Below are positions 35,169 through 47,300 of a DNA stretch of 64,000 nucleotides, piece after piece (positions within the stretch are counted from its first letter, which is position 1; each line of letters starts with the position of its first letter). Source of the DNA: Rhipidocladum racemiflorum (taxonomy: Eukaryota; Streptophyta; Magnoliopsida; Poales; Poaceae); the NCBI GenBank assembly GCA_036346355.1, contig CM070583.1, positions 4,092,001 through 4,156,000 of the forward strand, written 5' to 3'. The translations under genes were made by a program, and so were the position numbers. The notes beneath the pieces are model-generated. The model did not search any database and was not told the DNA's origin. It saw only the letters and a program-made list of their open reading frames with translations.

Positions 35169-35182
35169 AAAAAAGGGGAGAT
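35169..35182 (+). other. Polypurine tract of the copia element
   Basis: AAAAAAGGGGAGAT lies directly before the 3' LTR and primes plus-strand DNA synthesis. Confidence 0.85.
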
Positions 35183-36556
35183 TGAAAGTGCATCTAGGCC
35201 CCTCAAATTGTTTTGGTGATTAATGATGACACAATTAAAGAGATCTAATGTTTTATCCAAGAATATCTGCAGATATCGAGATCATATCGAGCTTAGAATG
35301 ACATTGAACGCCTATGGACTACCTAAAGCAAAAGGACTATCAAGACCAAAGTTGTAACCTTTATTTATTTGTGTCTTAAGGATAGCCGCATCTATTAAGA
35401 GGGTATGACGAGAAATCGACTTTAGGATGTGCATGTGCTCAACATCATATCTGCATCTCAAATTAGCACTCCTTCATTTGGTTTTGAAAAGTTTCAAATT
35501 GAAACCTGACCGTAACGGAGTATCCTGACATTTGGTCCGAGTCTCGATTCAATCCCTATATCCGGACATTATGTCCGAGTCTCCGGTTGGACCTCTGCTT
35601 TTGGTTTCCAGCTGGTCCGAGTATCCGAACATTTGGTCCGGAGTCTCCGGATAACCCGAGTCTCAAGTTATTTGTCCGACACTCTTACTGCTCAAAAACT
35701 GAGTAATTCGCTAGTTTTCAAAAGGGTATTTAAAGCCTCCACTCCACTCCAACGGGCAAGGATCTCTATTGAGCTCATTCATAGCAAAGCATTCAAGCCA
35801 TTCCTAACCATCTCTAAGCATTCAATAGATCCCCACTTCCTCCCACCAATTAATTTGGTTGTTGATCATTTTGGTGCAGAGGAGGAAGAAGCAAAGTGCT
35901 AAGTGCATTCATTTCATCTTGTTGAGCACTCAGTTCATCCTCCAAGCGATTCTTCGTGGTGCTATTTCTCTTGGAGGTTGAAGGTCTCCTAGACGGCTAG
36001 AGTCAAGGGAGCTACCGACGCCAGCGTGTGGTGAGCCCCGTGCTTGTGAAGGCTAGTCTCGCCTCCGAAAGGAAAGAGACAAGAAGTGAAGCCGGCGAGT
36101 GCATTTGTGCAACACCTGAGGAAAGCGGAGTTGAAAGAGACTCCGCTCAAGTGTGACCGAGCCACCTCAACGGAGACGTAGGATTCCCTTCAAGAATCCG
36201 AACTTCGTGAAAATTGCGTCTCTCGCTCTCTCTTTTACTTCCTAGTCTTGCTTACTTGGATTTGAATTTGTTTAGTTAGATCTAGCTCTTATGTAGCTCT
36301 AATTCAAATCCTATCTAGCAATTGTTCTAGTTGTTTTTGCATTCTATTTCTAGTAGTTTATTGCGCTAGAGTAGCCTTTTATTATGCTCCCGAGGCAGCT
36401 AACCCGTGAGAGTCCGACTTTAGACCTGACACTCCTGGATATCGAGTATCCTGACCAAACCCGAGACTCGGATTGACCACTTACGGCTTTATTCCAATTG
36501 CAGAAATTTTAATCCGCCTATTCACCCCCCTCTAGGCGACATCGTTGGTCCTTTCA
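35183..36556 (+). repeat. 3' LTR of the copia element (1374 bp)
   Basis: Same termini and internal order as the 5' LTR. AT-rich blocks are almost identical between the two, while CCGG and CGG words are often dropped or altered here (for example 35515-35690 and 36405-36485). Confidence 0.92.
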
Positions 36557-37092
36557 AACACTCCATGTGTTAACCGGGTAATAATACATGTCCCGAGAAA
36601 TATTCGATATGCCAACCTTCATTTGTCGAGTTTAAAAATCTATGCGTTCACCGTGTAATAATACATATTTCGGAAAATATTAGAGATCAAGTTGGAGAAA
36701 AAAGTCTAGAGATTTAAGATCGAGCTGGGAAAAAAGTCTAGAGATAGAGCTGCACACATATATCTGTTGATGAAAATATTTTTTCTGGGAAAAACGGAGA
36801 AAGGACCTAGACACATACTTTTCATGAATTTGGTAACACTTTATTATTACTCAGCTAGCCTCTTTTGTCGAGATTTGTATTTAGCGGGGGGATTTTTCGT
36901 AAATTAACGAATCAGGGACCCAAATGCAATTTGAAAACATTTTTCTTACCCTCACAAAAAATCACAAAGGACCTATCCGTAATTTACAAGGACCTATCCG
37001 TAATTCAAAAAAAGGAAGGGGCTTTTCTGCAAAATGGCGAGGGGGGCGACGTGGCTGCCTAGTTGATCGGCAATCCCTCCCAGCATAATAGA

Positions 37093-37750
37093 GTTAGTAT
37101 GCGAGATCTCCCTTTCATACTAGAGTAACGTAAAAAGAAAGGTTTTAAAGTACATACTAGCTAGTCTCATGATCAGTAGTTAACACGCACTTTCACAAAT
37201 CAAAACCACAGCCATACAAAAGTTGCATAATTTTATTACAGTGAAAATTATTTTACATATAATATTACATAAACAAAAGTAAAATAGCAGTAAAAATATT
37301 TCATCTTGTAGTGTGCCATTAAGCTTAGTATTCTATAGGTATCTGACAAGGTGAACCCTAGAAAAGATCAACGTTATCAAACCCGATTCCTGCGTCAAAG
37401 TACATTTCATCGGGAACATATGAATCTTCACCTAAGAACAACGTAGATACCAGGGGTACTCGCAAGACTTTTGCAGAAACCTATAATACATGCAAGTTGA
37501 ATCAAATGAAAGACTACTACGATTATTTTGCATAAAGCTGAATTTGAAATGTAAATACTAAATAATAGATTGAAAGCGTAAATTTTTTAAAAAAAATGAT
37601 AGATATACAAAATAACAAGTATGAATAACAGAAATGTAACAATTAACTCACAGTCCTTCGTGAGTAAACTCACAGCCTCTCGTGAGCAAACTCACAGTAC
37701 TTCATCAGTATTAAAGCATCCAATGTCAACACATGGCAGAATTTAATTGT
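37093..37750. other. Intergenic, probably old LTR sequence
   Basis: AT-rich with no gene. The part from about 37190 may continue at 42251, beyond the solo LTR, as one older element, but the match is too diverged to bound. Confidence 0.35.
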
Positions 37751-37755
37751 AATAT

Positions 37756-40700
37756 TGTAACATCCTCAATTTCAGTCTTCTGCCAAAAGCTAATTTAAAT
37801 TAATTAAATTCAAAATTTGGATTTTCTTCGGTATTCTATTTAACCTGGCATCCTTATCCTTCCGAAATTGGAATTCAATCTTTCATCGTCCGAAAAGTCG
37901 AATTTCTGAATTCCAACTCTGACCCAAAATTTCACCCGAGTTCCAAAATGCTTCAAAAATCCCGAAACCTATTGAATTAGGTTCCAAATATTCTAAAATG
38001 ATTTTGGAAATTTTTCCAACATTTTTAGAATCTCTCTGGTATTTTATGTCCCGCTGCCTTTCGATAAATGCCATTTATTCGTTCCGGAATTGTGTAAACT
38101 TCAAAACTCATCCAAATTTAATGAAACCAATTTTATTGGGTTCCAAATATTCCCTAGTATTTGTAGGAATTTTTTCGGGATTTTTAGATTATTTTTGCTA
38201 TTTTATCGTGCGCGTTTGCCTCTCTCTGGTTTGGACCAATGGGGAGCCGCCACATGGCATGTACTGTAGCTTCATCTTCTCTATTCGGCTGAACGTTACA
38301 GAGCAGAGCTTCTAAGCCTCCGTTCATGGCATCCCTACTTCAATGCATTATAACTCATGCTATATTGCTCCAAATTGCGAACAGCTGGATTCATTGGAAA
38401 GATAATGGTGAGGAGAACTCATTTCCCACTTCCATTAGCCCTTAAACCCGCCAGATTGGGATTAAATGAGCAAAAACCGAAATCCACCTAAATGGGCATA
38501 ACTTGACCGTTTCTCCATGAAACGATGCACAACCACTTCTCAAACCTTTGTCCCAGAGCCCTCTACCCCGTGCTCACTCCCTCCCATAGCCATCCCTCCC
38601 CATTTTGCCGAAACCAAGTAAAAACCGACGCTGGGCGCCGCTCGTCGACACCATCGCGTCACATTTTGTTCCGGTGAACCAAACTCAATTCTTATCACGT
38701 CTTCGTGTTCACATCATCGCCACGAGTAAAAGCCCTCAATCAATTTCACTTTTCATTGCAGGACGGCGACAAATTTCACCGTTGAAATCTTCGTTTGGAG
38801 CTCGGTTTTTCGTCAATTACTTTCGATCCGGTGAGCTTCACTCGAATCCGACCACATCGTTGAATTCGTCTCGTCGAGCTCTACGCCGTGCTCACCTCCT
38901 TTTCATTGTTCTTGTCCCTGAAATTTTTATTATTATTTCTGCCGTCCTCGCCGCCGACATGGTCATGGTCGCGCTAACTCCGGCCATCCCCACCGCCAGC
39001 CACCATGTCCTCCACCACTCCCATGCCTGGCCGCGCCTCCTCCACCCCTTCCCCGGCCGTGTGCCGCCCCCTCCCATCGCTGGCGCCGCATGCAGCCCGA
39101 GCGCCGCTGCGCGTGCCTCTGGTCATAACTTCGGCAAGCATTTTCCGGCGATCCGCTGGTCGGATCGTCCTATAAATTGAACCCCAGAATACTGTCATCA
39201 TTCCTCACACAACCCAATTAGAATTTCTCCGATCCAACCTACAAATCTCCCTGTAGAAGCCATTCTGTCCGAACTTTCGGCGAGCTCTCACGGTCACTCC
39301 CGACCTCCGTTTGGCCTCAAATTTTTAATGGAACTCCATCCTAGTGTCCTCTCCCCCTAGTAAAATCAGATTTTTAGTTTGATTATCGGAGCTCCGCCGA
39401 CAGCCATTTCTTCTCCAAGTTCGGCAGGAGGTTCGAAACGTTCGTTCTCTTTCGTCGTAACTCCGAATCAAGTGATTCAAATTCCTAAATTCATCTAAAA
39501 TCACCATCTATCTGCCAGTATTATTTTTGTAATTTTTATATTTTATTTATTTAGTTATACCATTTTGCGCGTAGCCGAAGAGTTCGCCAGAACCTTCGAC
39601 GCCGTCGCCGAACCTCGAAGACTTCGAGACCCTCGTTGTGACCAAAGGCAAGTCTCCTTGACACATGTTGATCCCAAGATTTATAAATGTTTTATAATGT
39701 TTTACAAATTGCATTGCTATTTATATAAAAGGATGATGTTAATGTTAGGCTGTTAGTTACACCTGTTGTTTATGCCTCTTTGATATTGTTATCCATGATC
39801 CTTTGTCGCCCTAGTAGAGTAATCCACCATATTAAACACTTTTGGGTAAATATGCTTTGATTAGATGAATGCGTATTAGGTAGACATTTTGGATGGAACA
39901 AATAGTATGGAATGTAAATTAGAGTTAGATGAATATTAGTGATGATGTGGGTGTTGTAAATATGAAATTGATCTATGAATGGTGATAATTGAAATATTGA
40001 GGAGTTGAACAGTGATAGTAGTTCGCAATATAAATAGTATGGTTGGGGAATATTGGAAGATGTGTGATAATAAGGATAATATTTGGTAAATTAAGTAAAT
40101 AATATTAAGAATCATGCTCGGTGGTTTAGTAGATGATTTTGTGAAATATTCTTAGTAGATGATAATGTTGATCACCGTGTGAATGATGATTTTGATATAG
40201 AATCCAATTTGAGTGGAGTTACTTTGAGCATTAGTGGTTGAGGAAATTGTATAAGCTGGATACATTGGATTAATAAAGTAGTATCAAAGATGGTTGGAGT
40301 TAAAAAATATTATGAGTAAAGTTAATCGGATTATTAGTGTTTGTTGGGAAAATTTATTCAGGGGTTGATTAAGAAATGGGCGATTATTGAAATGGGGTCT
40401 CGCGATAACCATTTATGTGGAATTATGAATAATGTGGATTATGTGTGATTTGTTTAGTCAATTTGGTATCATTGTTTGTGGAAACCACTATTGTCGAGGA
40501 ATTAATGAGATCTTGGTTTTAAGGAATCTTTGTTAAAAGATGCTTGGTTTTATGAATTCTTGGTGAATCAGGTAGATCACGAGATTAATCGATGTATGGA
40601 TGATGGAAAGTCAATAATGAGACATTTTGAGGAGACTATTTCATATACAATAATGTTAGTAGCTTAGCATGATTTTGGAGTCATGATGGCACATGATATA

Positions 40701-42245
40701 GACTTTACTTGTTGGAGTACTAAATTGGGCTGGATTATATAATACCATGATAGTACCGGGGAATCCTGATGACCGCATGAATTTTGGAGGGTACAGATTT
40801 AATTATAATAATTCTTATCAACGCTGAGAATTGAAAATTATAAATAAGTTGTTGGTGGAATAGAATAGTTCGGTAGAAATGCTTAGCCTTGCAATCGGTC
40901 AGTATGCACCTATGGGTGGGAATTTCTTATAACTCTTAAAAACTTGTGTTGGAAATTATAGGCAAAAAGTATTGCCGTTGGTTTATAAAATAAAAATAAA
41001 ATAAAATGATTTGGACTTGGGCGGAATGGATTGTCTGGCGGGTGCGGATAGAGCACTAGTTTTCATTGTGCAAGTACTGCCCCAAGTCAGTTAAGGACCG
41101 ACGCTTATAACTGTCCATTCCAAGCATAACCGTACAACCACATGTCAAAGTGGGCACGACCTGGCTGAATAATTTGTAGAAACCTAATTTAGACTCACCA
41201 GTTGGTGGAATGTGAGTGCCAGAAAGAGGCAAGAATGTTTTCTCACACAGCGCAAGAGGGGGCTTCTGTACTGGGTAGATAGAACCCTAACAGCGGTGAA
41301 ACCTCAGCGAGTGGGTCGGGTTAGGCGTATACATTGTAAAGGCCTTGTCATGATATCTCTGCCGGCACACCTAAGGAAGTGTGCCAATAGATTGGCATCA
41401 AGATAATATCATATCTTGTGGGTAAAGCTGTACACCCCTACAGAGTTAAAACTATTCGAATAGCCATGCCTACGGTCAAGGGCAAAGCGAAGAATGCTTT
41501 CATATTGGTAGACTTTATTTATTTGTTTTAAAAAAACTGATGATTTGGGATCCGGGAGTGGTTAGAACTCTCGGGCGTGCTTCTAACGGCTAGAGCCAGG
41601 TAGGTGGATTGAACCTGTTTTGTGAACCATGGCAGACAGAGCCATGTGGATGGATTGAACCCTGATCTTTTTGAGATGTGGCGGATAGAGCCTGTATACT
41701 AGTGATTGGTGGCTAGAACCTTCACTAGAAGTTATAAATAATTTCAAATGTACAAATAATTGTAAAAATGGCTTTGTAAAAAATATTACATGTAAAGTTT
41801 GTGAAAGTATTGCTTTGCGCAAAAGAACCATAAAAAGCCATCCTTGGATAGCCCTGCATTATGCATTTTTTTCAGACTTGCTGAGTACTTTATGTACTCA
41901 CGTGCTACATTCTAAACTTGTCCCAGAAGTGAAGGAAGCCGTCAAAGGAGATTCCAAGGACTAGGACGCGTACCCCACTCGATTGCCTGTGGGCATATGG
42001 ATGGGTCATCACTTGGTGTTATCTTCTTCCGCTGAAGTTATTCAAGTTGTTCAGCCTGTAAAGGTAGTAATGGTAAACCTCGACCATAAGGTCTTTGCTT
42101 TTATTTGGTGTTGTTATTATTTGGTTATATGTAATCGTGATATGGTTGTAGATTCTTCACTGTTTGACTGTGTGTACTAGCTGCTGATCTGGGATTAGTA
42201 CAGAAATACACAGGGGATTCCGGATAGCCGATCTGGGGGCCTACA
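37756..42245 (+). mobile_element. Solo LTR, 4.49 kb
   Basis: It starts TGTAACATCCTCAATTTC and ends GATCTGGGGGCCTACA. The target duplication AATAT is perfect (37751-37755 and 42246-42250). It has TG...CA ends but no primer-binding site or coding region. The interior runs from an AT-rich start to a GC-rich block (about 38940-39120), a long AT-rich stretch, and a conserved 3' kilobase shared with 10650-18196 and 45779-49254. Its superfamily is not determinable here; the length suggests a large LTR such as those of some Ty3/gypsy lineages. Confidence 0.92.
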
Positions 42246-42250
42246 AATAT

Positions 42251-44384
42251 AAAGAAATTTAACAATATAATCCAGTTTCATACAAGTTGTCCCATTTCAT
42301 GAAAATAGAAAATATTTAACTATGTGATGACTTTACCAAGCGCTCATGATTGTGAGCGGGGCTAATCGATTAGTTTTAGCTCTGTAGAGGTGTACTACTT
42401 TACCCACAAGATATAATCAACTCTTTTTGCCACACGATTATCACACTTTATTAGGTATGCGGCAGAGAGATTAAAACATAACCGTTACATTATCTAGCTC
42501 TAACATTGCACCAGCTCGGTGACGATAAATCCTTGCTATGGCGGCAGGAGTCAATAGCCGTACCCATAGTACTCATGATGATTTCGCATCCCATCGCCCT
42601 CATTGTCCCCATAGTTGGCGTACACCATTGCACCGATATGTATTTACCCACACCTCAGTGTGGAAGCCCCTTACAAGCAAACCTACCAAGAATGACTATG
42701 CTACTCTAGATTTCCAATGTGCAACGCTAGTTCTAAATAACTTGATAGGTTAAGGACGTCCCATACCAGCACTTGTGGTTGTACAATTATCTTGGCTTGA
42801 TAACAATACATTAGTTCAGTCCTTAATGTGACTCGGGTGATAAATCTCCCCTTATCTACTTGCAAGTATACCCTCGCACAACTGGCTATTGCCAATAGTC
42901 GTCCACGTCAAAACCATAGTTTTATTTTTATTTTTAGTAAAATACCACTGATCACAATATTCCAACATATCCAATAAGTATTTCCAATTAGTCGAATGTT
43001 TAAATTCAGTACGAACAGTAAACTATCTGTTCGTATCCCAGTCTAAAGCATGGCTAAGCAGATGCATGTAATAATTGAATATACCCATTTCCAAATTTTC
43101 ATGTGTCAAACCATGGCCTAGGGTTATCAAGGTTCATATGTCAATATTAATTAAGAAAATCCATCGATCCATCCTATAATATAACCTTTTATGAACATAA
43201 AGCAAGCATAAAAACATTTGATAAATCTTTTCTGAAAACTGGGATCAATATGATCAAGGGGGTGCCTGCCTTGATGTTCGTCGAGGTATTCAGAATCAAA
43301 GTCATCAACAGCAATATCAGCAATGTCGGATTCTATGTGTCGTTAAATAAAAACATAGCAAACAACAACTTTTAATAGTGGCAAAAAAGAAGTCAAATTT
43401 AAAATCAAATAAAAATTTCTACGCAAAACAAGTAGGGTTCTGGGTTAGAGTTTCGTGATTATATGGGGCGAGACCTTAGTTCTACGTTTCATTCTTTCTT
43501 GTTATTATCAGTCTTTAGGTTTCATATCAACACAGCACTTGTTCTTTATCATTTGTTTATTTTATTTTTATGAATTCAATAAGCTAATATTACAGATTTG
43601 AGTATGTTAAATTTTAAATTCAAGATGCTAAAATTATTTAGATTGTAACTAATAAGACATAAAGCAACAAGTAAAAAAATATATAATTTCATTAGTACAC
43701 CCTAAGTATTTTTAAAAATGAGATTGCTTACTGTCTAAATAGCACAAGAAAATTGGTTCCACCTTATTTGGATTTTATTTGAGCAAGTTATGAATTATTA
43801 TATAATTAACACGCTAAAAACAACCTTAATTAGAAAATATTAGAAAGTAACTTAAATACTTAAACACAAGGATTCCAATAAAATTTGTTTTACTTAATTT
43901 GGAGTTATTTTGCGCAAAATTTATATGGAGCATGTTTCAAACCTACACTTTGAATTTGAATTAAAAATTTTCTCAGTGGATAAAACTTAAATATTTTTCC
44001 ATATTATGAATCTATATGATTTAACAAGAATTTATTAACATATTTCATTTAATTTTGATTTATGGTTCAAAAGTTATAGCGATCTGAATTGAATCAGTTT
44101 GAATAAATCAAAGAAATTCGCAAAATACATTTTCATTAGTAAGAAAGTGTATTTTTCTATGCGCGCATTTTGAAATTTCGGCCACATTCGCTAACAGTTG
44201 GGGCCCAGTGGTCAGCGACCATGCGCGTGCACATGTGAGAGCGGTCTGGCTAGCAAGTCAGGCACGCTTGTCGATATATTTGTGTGCGCGTGGCTGATAG
44301 ACGGGTCCTGGTTGTTAGCGGGTGGCCAAGAGCATGTGCGGTTGAAAAACGCGACCCACCGGTTAGTGACGCAAAGCAAAGCGC
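42251..44384. other. Diverged LTR sequence and AT-rich DNA, no gene
   Basis: The stretch near 42360-42480 (for example GTAGAGGTGTACTACTTTAC, CCCACAAGATAT) resembles, in inverted orientation, part of the 37756-42245 LTR but is much more diverged. 43330-44160 is AT-rich without features. The ORF at 44198 is not supported. Confidence 0.4.
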
Positions 44385-47300
44385 TGAAAGGTCGAGGATG
44401 CCGACTAGAGGAGGTGAATAGGCAGCTTTAAAAATTCTTAAGCGAAACTAAGTACTCGCCTATCTTCTAGGCTCACTAAATGCACTAGCTAATTAAGTCC
44501 CTAAACAAGATAAGTAATTCTAGCACAATCAAGCAATCAATAATAATACAATGAAAATAAAGTGCTTGAAAGTAAAAGAGACAAGGAGAGACACCATCTT
44601 TTTTCCGTGGTCTCGGAGACTTGTCGATCTCCCTTAATCCACGTTGAGGCTAGCCCAAACATGATGGACTGACTCCAAACTTGAGCACCCGCCCCGATTT
44701 CACCAGTAGTTGCTTCTTTACCCCTCCGGGTAGGCGAGTACTGACTTTTACAAACTTTTTGCCAGGGCTTCTCACTACCTCCGTTAAGAGCTCCTGCACA
44801 TGATGCTCTACGCCATCTAGGAGGCAACAACCTCCAAGAGTAATAAGCCAAGCTCCTCGCTTGAACTTCACCTAACGCAACACATGCACTCCGGTGACCT
44901 CCTAAGTGCAATACATGCACTAGGATCCTCCTCAAGTGCAACACAGGCATAATGACACCTCAATCCACTTCCTAATTGGAACACAAGAATCTTAGCACAA
45001 GAATCAAATAAAGAGGATGCAACACATGCAAACCTCCTCCACAAACTCACACAAGAGCCAAGAATACTCCACAATAGTAGTAACACCAAATGCCAGCCTC
45101 AAAGACTCCTTTTATAGCCACTCACATGAAAACTAGCTATTGGGAGGCAAAACAGCAAATCTGGCACTACCGCCCTCTAAGGCCCGGTAGTGCCGGCCTC
45201 AACCCCAACGGTCTGCTAATGGCTATATTCTCGGTATTACCACAGGCAAAGTCGCGGTAGTACCGCTCAGCTGATAATCTGGCCCCCACAGGTGGTCTTG
45301 CCGAACTCAGTCGCCTCGCAATAGCTTTTACGGAAAATAATCACAAGATGTAAACAGCGATAGTACCAGCCTCAGGTGGTACTACTGCTCTTCAGGGGCA
45401 GTAGTGCCGCTCAGGGTGGTATTACCACTCTCTGGGGCCGTAATGCCTTATTTTTTAGACTAAAACGGTCATAACTATTTACTCCGAAGTCTGACTTAGG
45501 TGATATTGGACTCTATAGAAAGCTTATTAAGAGAGCTATATTTTTCATCCCTTTTCAAGATTTAAGAAATCATAAATATTTCCCAAAATCATAGATATTT
45601 CCCAAAATCCATTTTGAATGCCAAGATCGAACAATATGCTTAATTAGGCCATTTTGGATCAAAACAAAGATTTTGGCGGTTTTGGAAACTAAAATAGAAT
45701 TTTCATTTTCAAGCTTGTAAATATTTGAAATACTTAGTAGAGTCATTTTACAAAGCTTTTCACAAATGTGGACCTTTTTGTAACATCCTCATTTTGGCTT
45801 TCTGGAGAAAAACATAATTTAAATAAAGTAAGTTCAAAATTTGGAGTTTCATTGGTGTTTATATTAACCTGGCATCCATTCCTATCCAAAATCGGGAATT
45901 AATTCCCTCCCGGTCGAAAAATCGGGTTTTCCAGTCCACGGCATTCTAAAATTCACCCAAGTCCAAAAATGCTCCAAAAATCTCCAAACCACTTCTAAAA
46001 TGTTCCAAATATTCCGAAATGATTTTAGGGATCATTCCCCGGATTTTTGGACCTCCGTTCCTATTTTATCTCGCGCAGCTTTTGTTTAATGCCTGCGATC
46101 TGCGCCCGATTATCCAATTCCACAAAAATCATCCAAATTCAACCAAACCAATTTTATTGAGTCCCAAATAATCTAAAATGGCTCTAGGAATTTTTCCGGA
46201 ATTTTTAGGCCATTTTTCCTTATTTTTCTCTAGGGCGAATTAATTGCGTAAAGGAGAACCAATAGGAAGTCGCCACGTGTCAAGTGAATAGGAGCCTTCT
46301 TCAACCTCCAGCCAACTCACGTTACAGAGAGCTTGCAAGTGCTTCAATGGCTAGGGCTTGGATTCAATTGCTCATAACTCCTCCAATTTAACTCCAAAAC
46401 GCGAACCGTCGGTTCCGTTGGATCCGCGCCGACGAGCTCTTCCAATTCCCCACCTCGGTGCGCCATCAATCTCGCCGGAAACGGCCGCAATCAAGAAAAA
46501 CCAAAAACCGTTCAAATGGCCATAACTCGGTCGTTTCTCGTCCAAACGTCGCACCACCGCCTCCATTCTCTCCCTATAAGAGTCCCGGTTCCGGTGGTGT
46601 ATCCCTTTTTCCCTCTACTCCATCCATTTGCCCGTGAGATCGAGAAAACCGCCGCCGGGTCGCCATTGTTGGTGTTCTTCGAGTTCATCGTTGTTTCTCT
46701 CTCTCCGGTGAGCCATTCTTCTTGCCACTTGGTTCTTTGGGACCGTGGATGAGTCTAGCTTCTAACCCAATCGTTGATTTTAGGATTTCTCAACCGCGGG
46801 TGACGAATTTCGAGTTTTGGTGCTTTCGGCCGCACCTCCGTTCGTCGTCGATTTCTTCCAATCTAGCAAGGTTTGGCTCAATTCCTTCCACCTAGGTGTA
46901 GCTAAGGATGTAATCTAGAGGTTTTAGGCTTTTGTTTGGATCAATTCCATGCAAAAATGGGAAAGAAATCAAGTTGTTGGAAGAACTTGTGTTCTTTTTC
47001 TGGTTTTTGTTTTTTTTTTTGCCTTCTCTGTTCTTGGTGGAGCTCACTGTCCATGGGGAGCTTGGGCCCGTGCCCTTGCTGCCGCCGGCCGTCCGGCCTG
47101 CCGCTGACGCCGGGCGCCACTGCCGCCTGCCGGCCGCCGCTGGCCGCTTCGCCGCTCTCGGCCGCCGCCGCCCGACCTCCTCGCCGCCCCCCCTTGCCGG
47201 CCGAGCCCCTCCACCATCCCTCTCCAAGCTCACCTCAACCATCCATGGCCATGGCATGAGGCTAGAGCTAGAAGAAGACCTTGGGTCTATGACACATGGG

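Larger units (their letters stand above)
25278..36556 (+). mobile_element. Complete Ty1/copia retrotransposon, 11.3 kb, Sirevirus-like
   Basis: Two LTRs (25278-26670 and 35183-36556) both start TGAAAG and end CTTTCA. The target duplication AACAC is perfect (25273-25277 and 36557-36561). Order inside: primer-binding site, gag with zinc knuckle, protease, integrase, reverse transcriptase, RNase H, then an extra 3-kb region and the polypurine tract. Integrase before RT defines Ty1/copia. The long extra region after pol, the palindrome arrays in the LTRs and the PPT context AAGGGGAGATTG suggest the Sirevirus (Maximus) group. The coding region has many frameshifts, so no full polyprotein can be read. 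Confidence 0.93.
24941..37092 (-). mobile_element. Helitron-like element interrupted by the copia element
   Basis: On the minus strand it ends in CTAG (plus 24941-24944), next to a perfect 8-bp-stem hairpin GTGCGGCG-CA-CGCCGCAC (24952-24969). The sequences either side of the copia insertion (24941-25277 and 36557-37092) share AT-rich words such as TAATAATACAT and AGAAATATT and run continuously through the target duplication. The 5' end near 37092 (TCTATTATGCTGG on the minus strand) is a guess. Confidence 0.4.
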
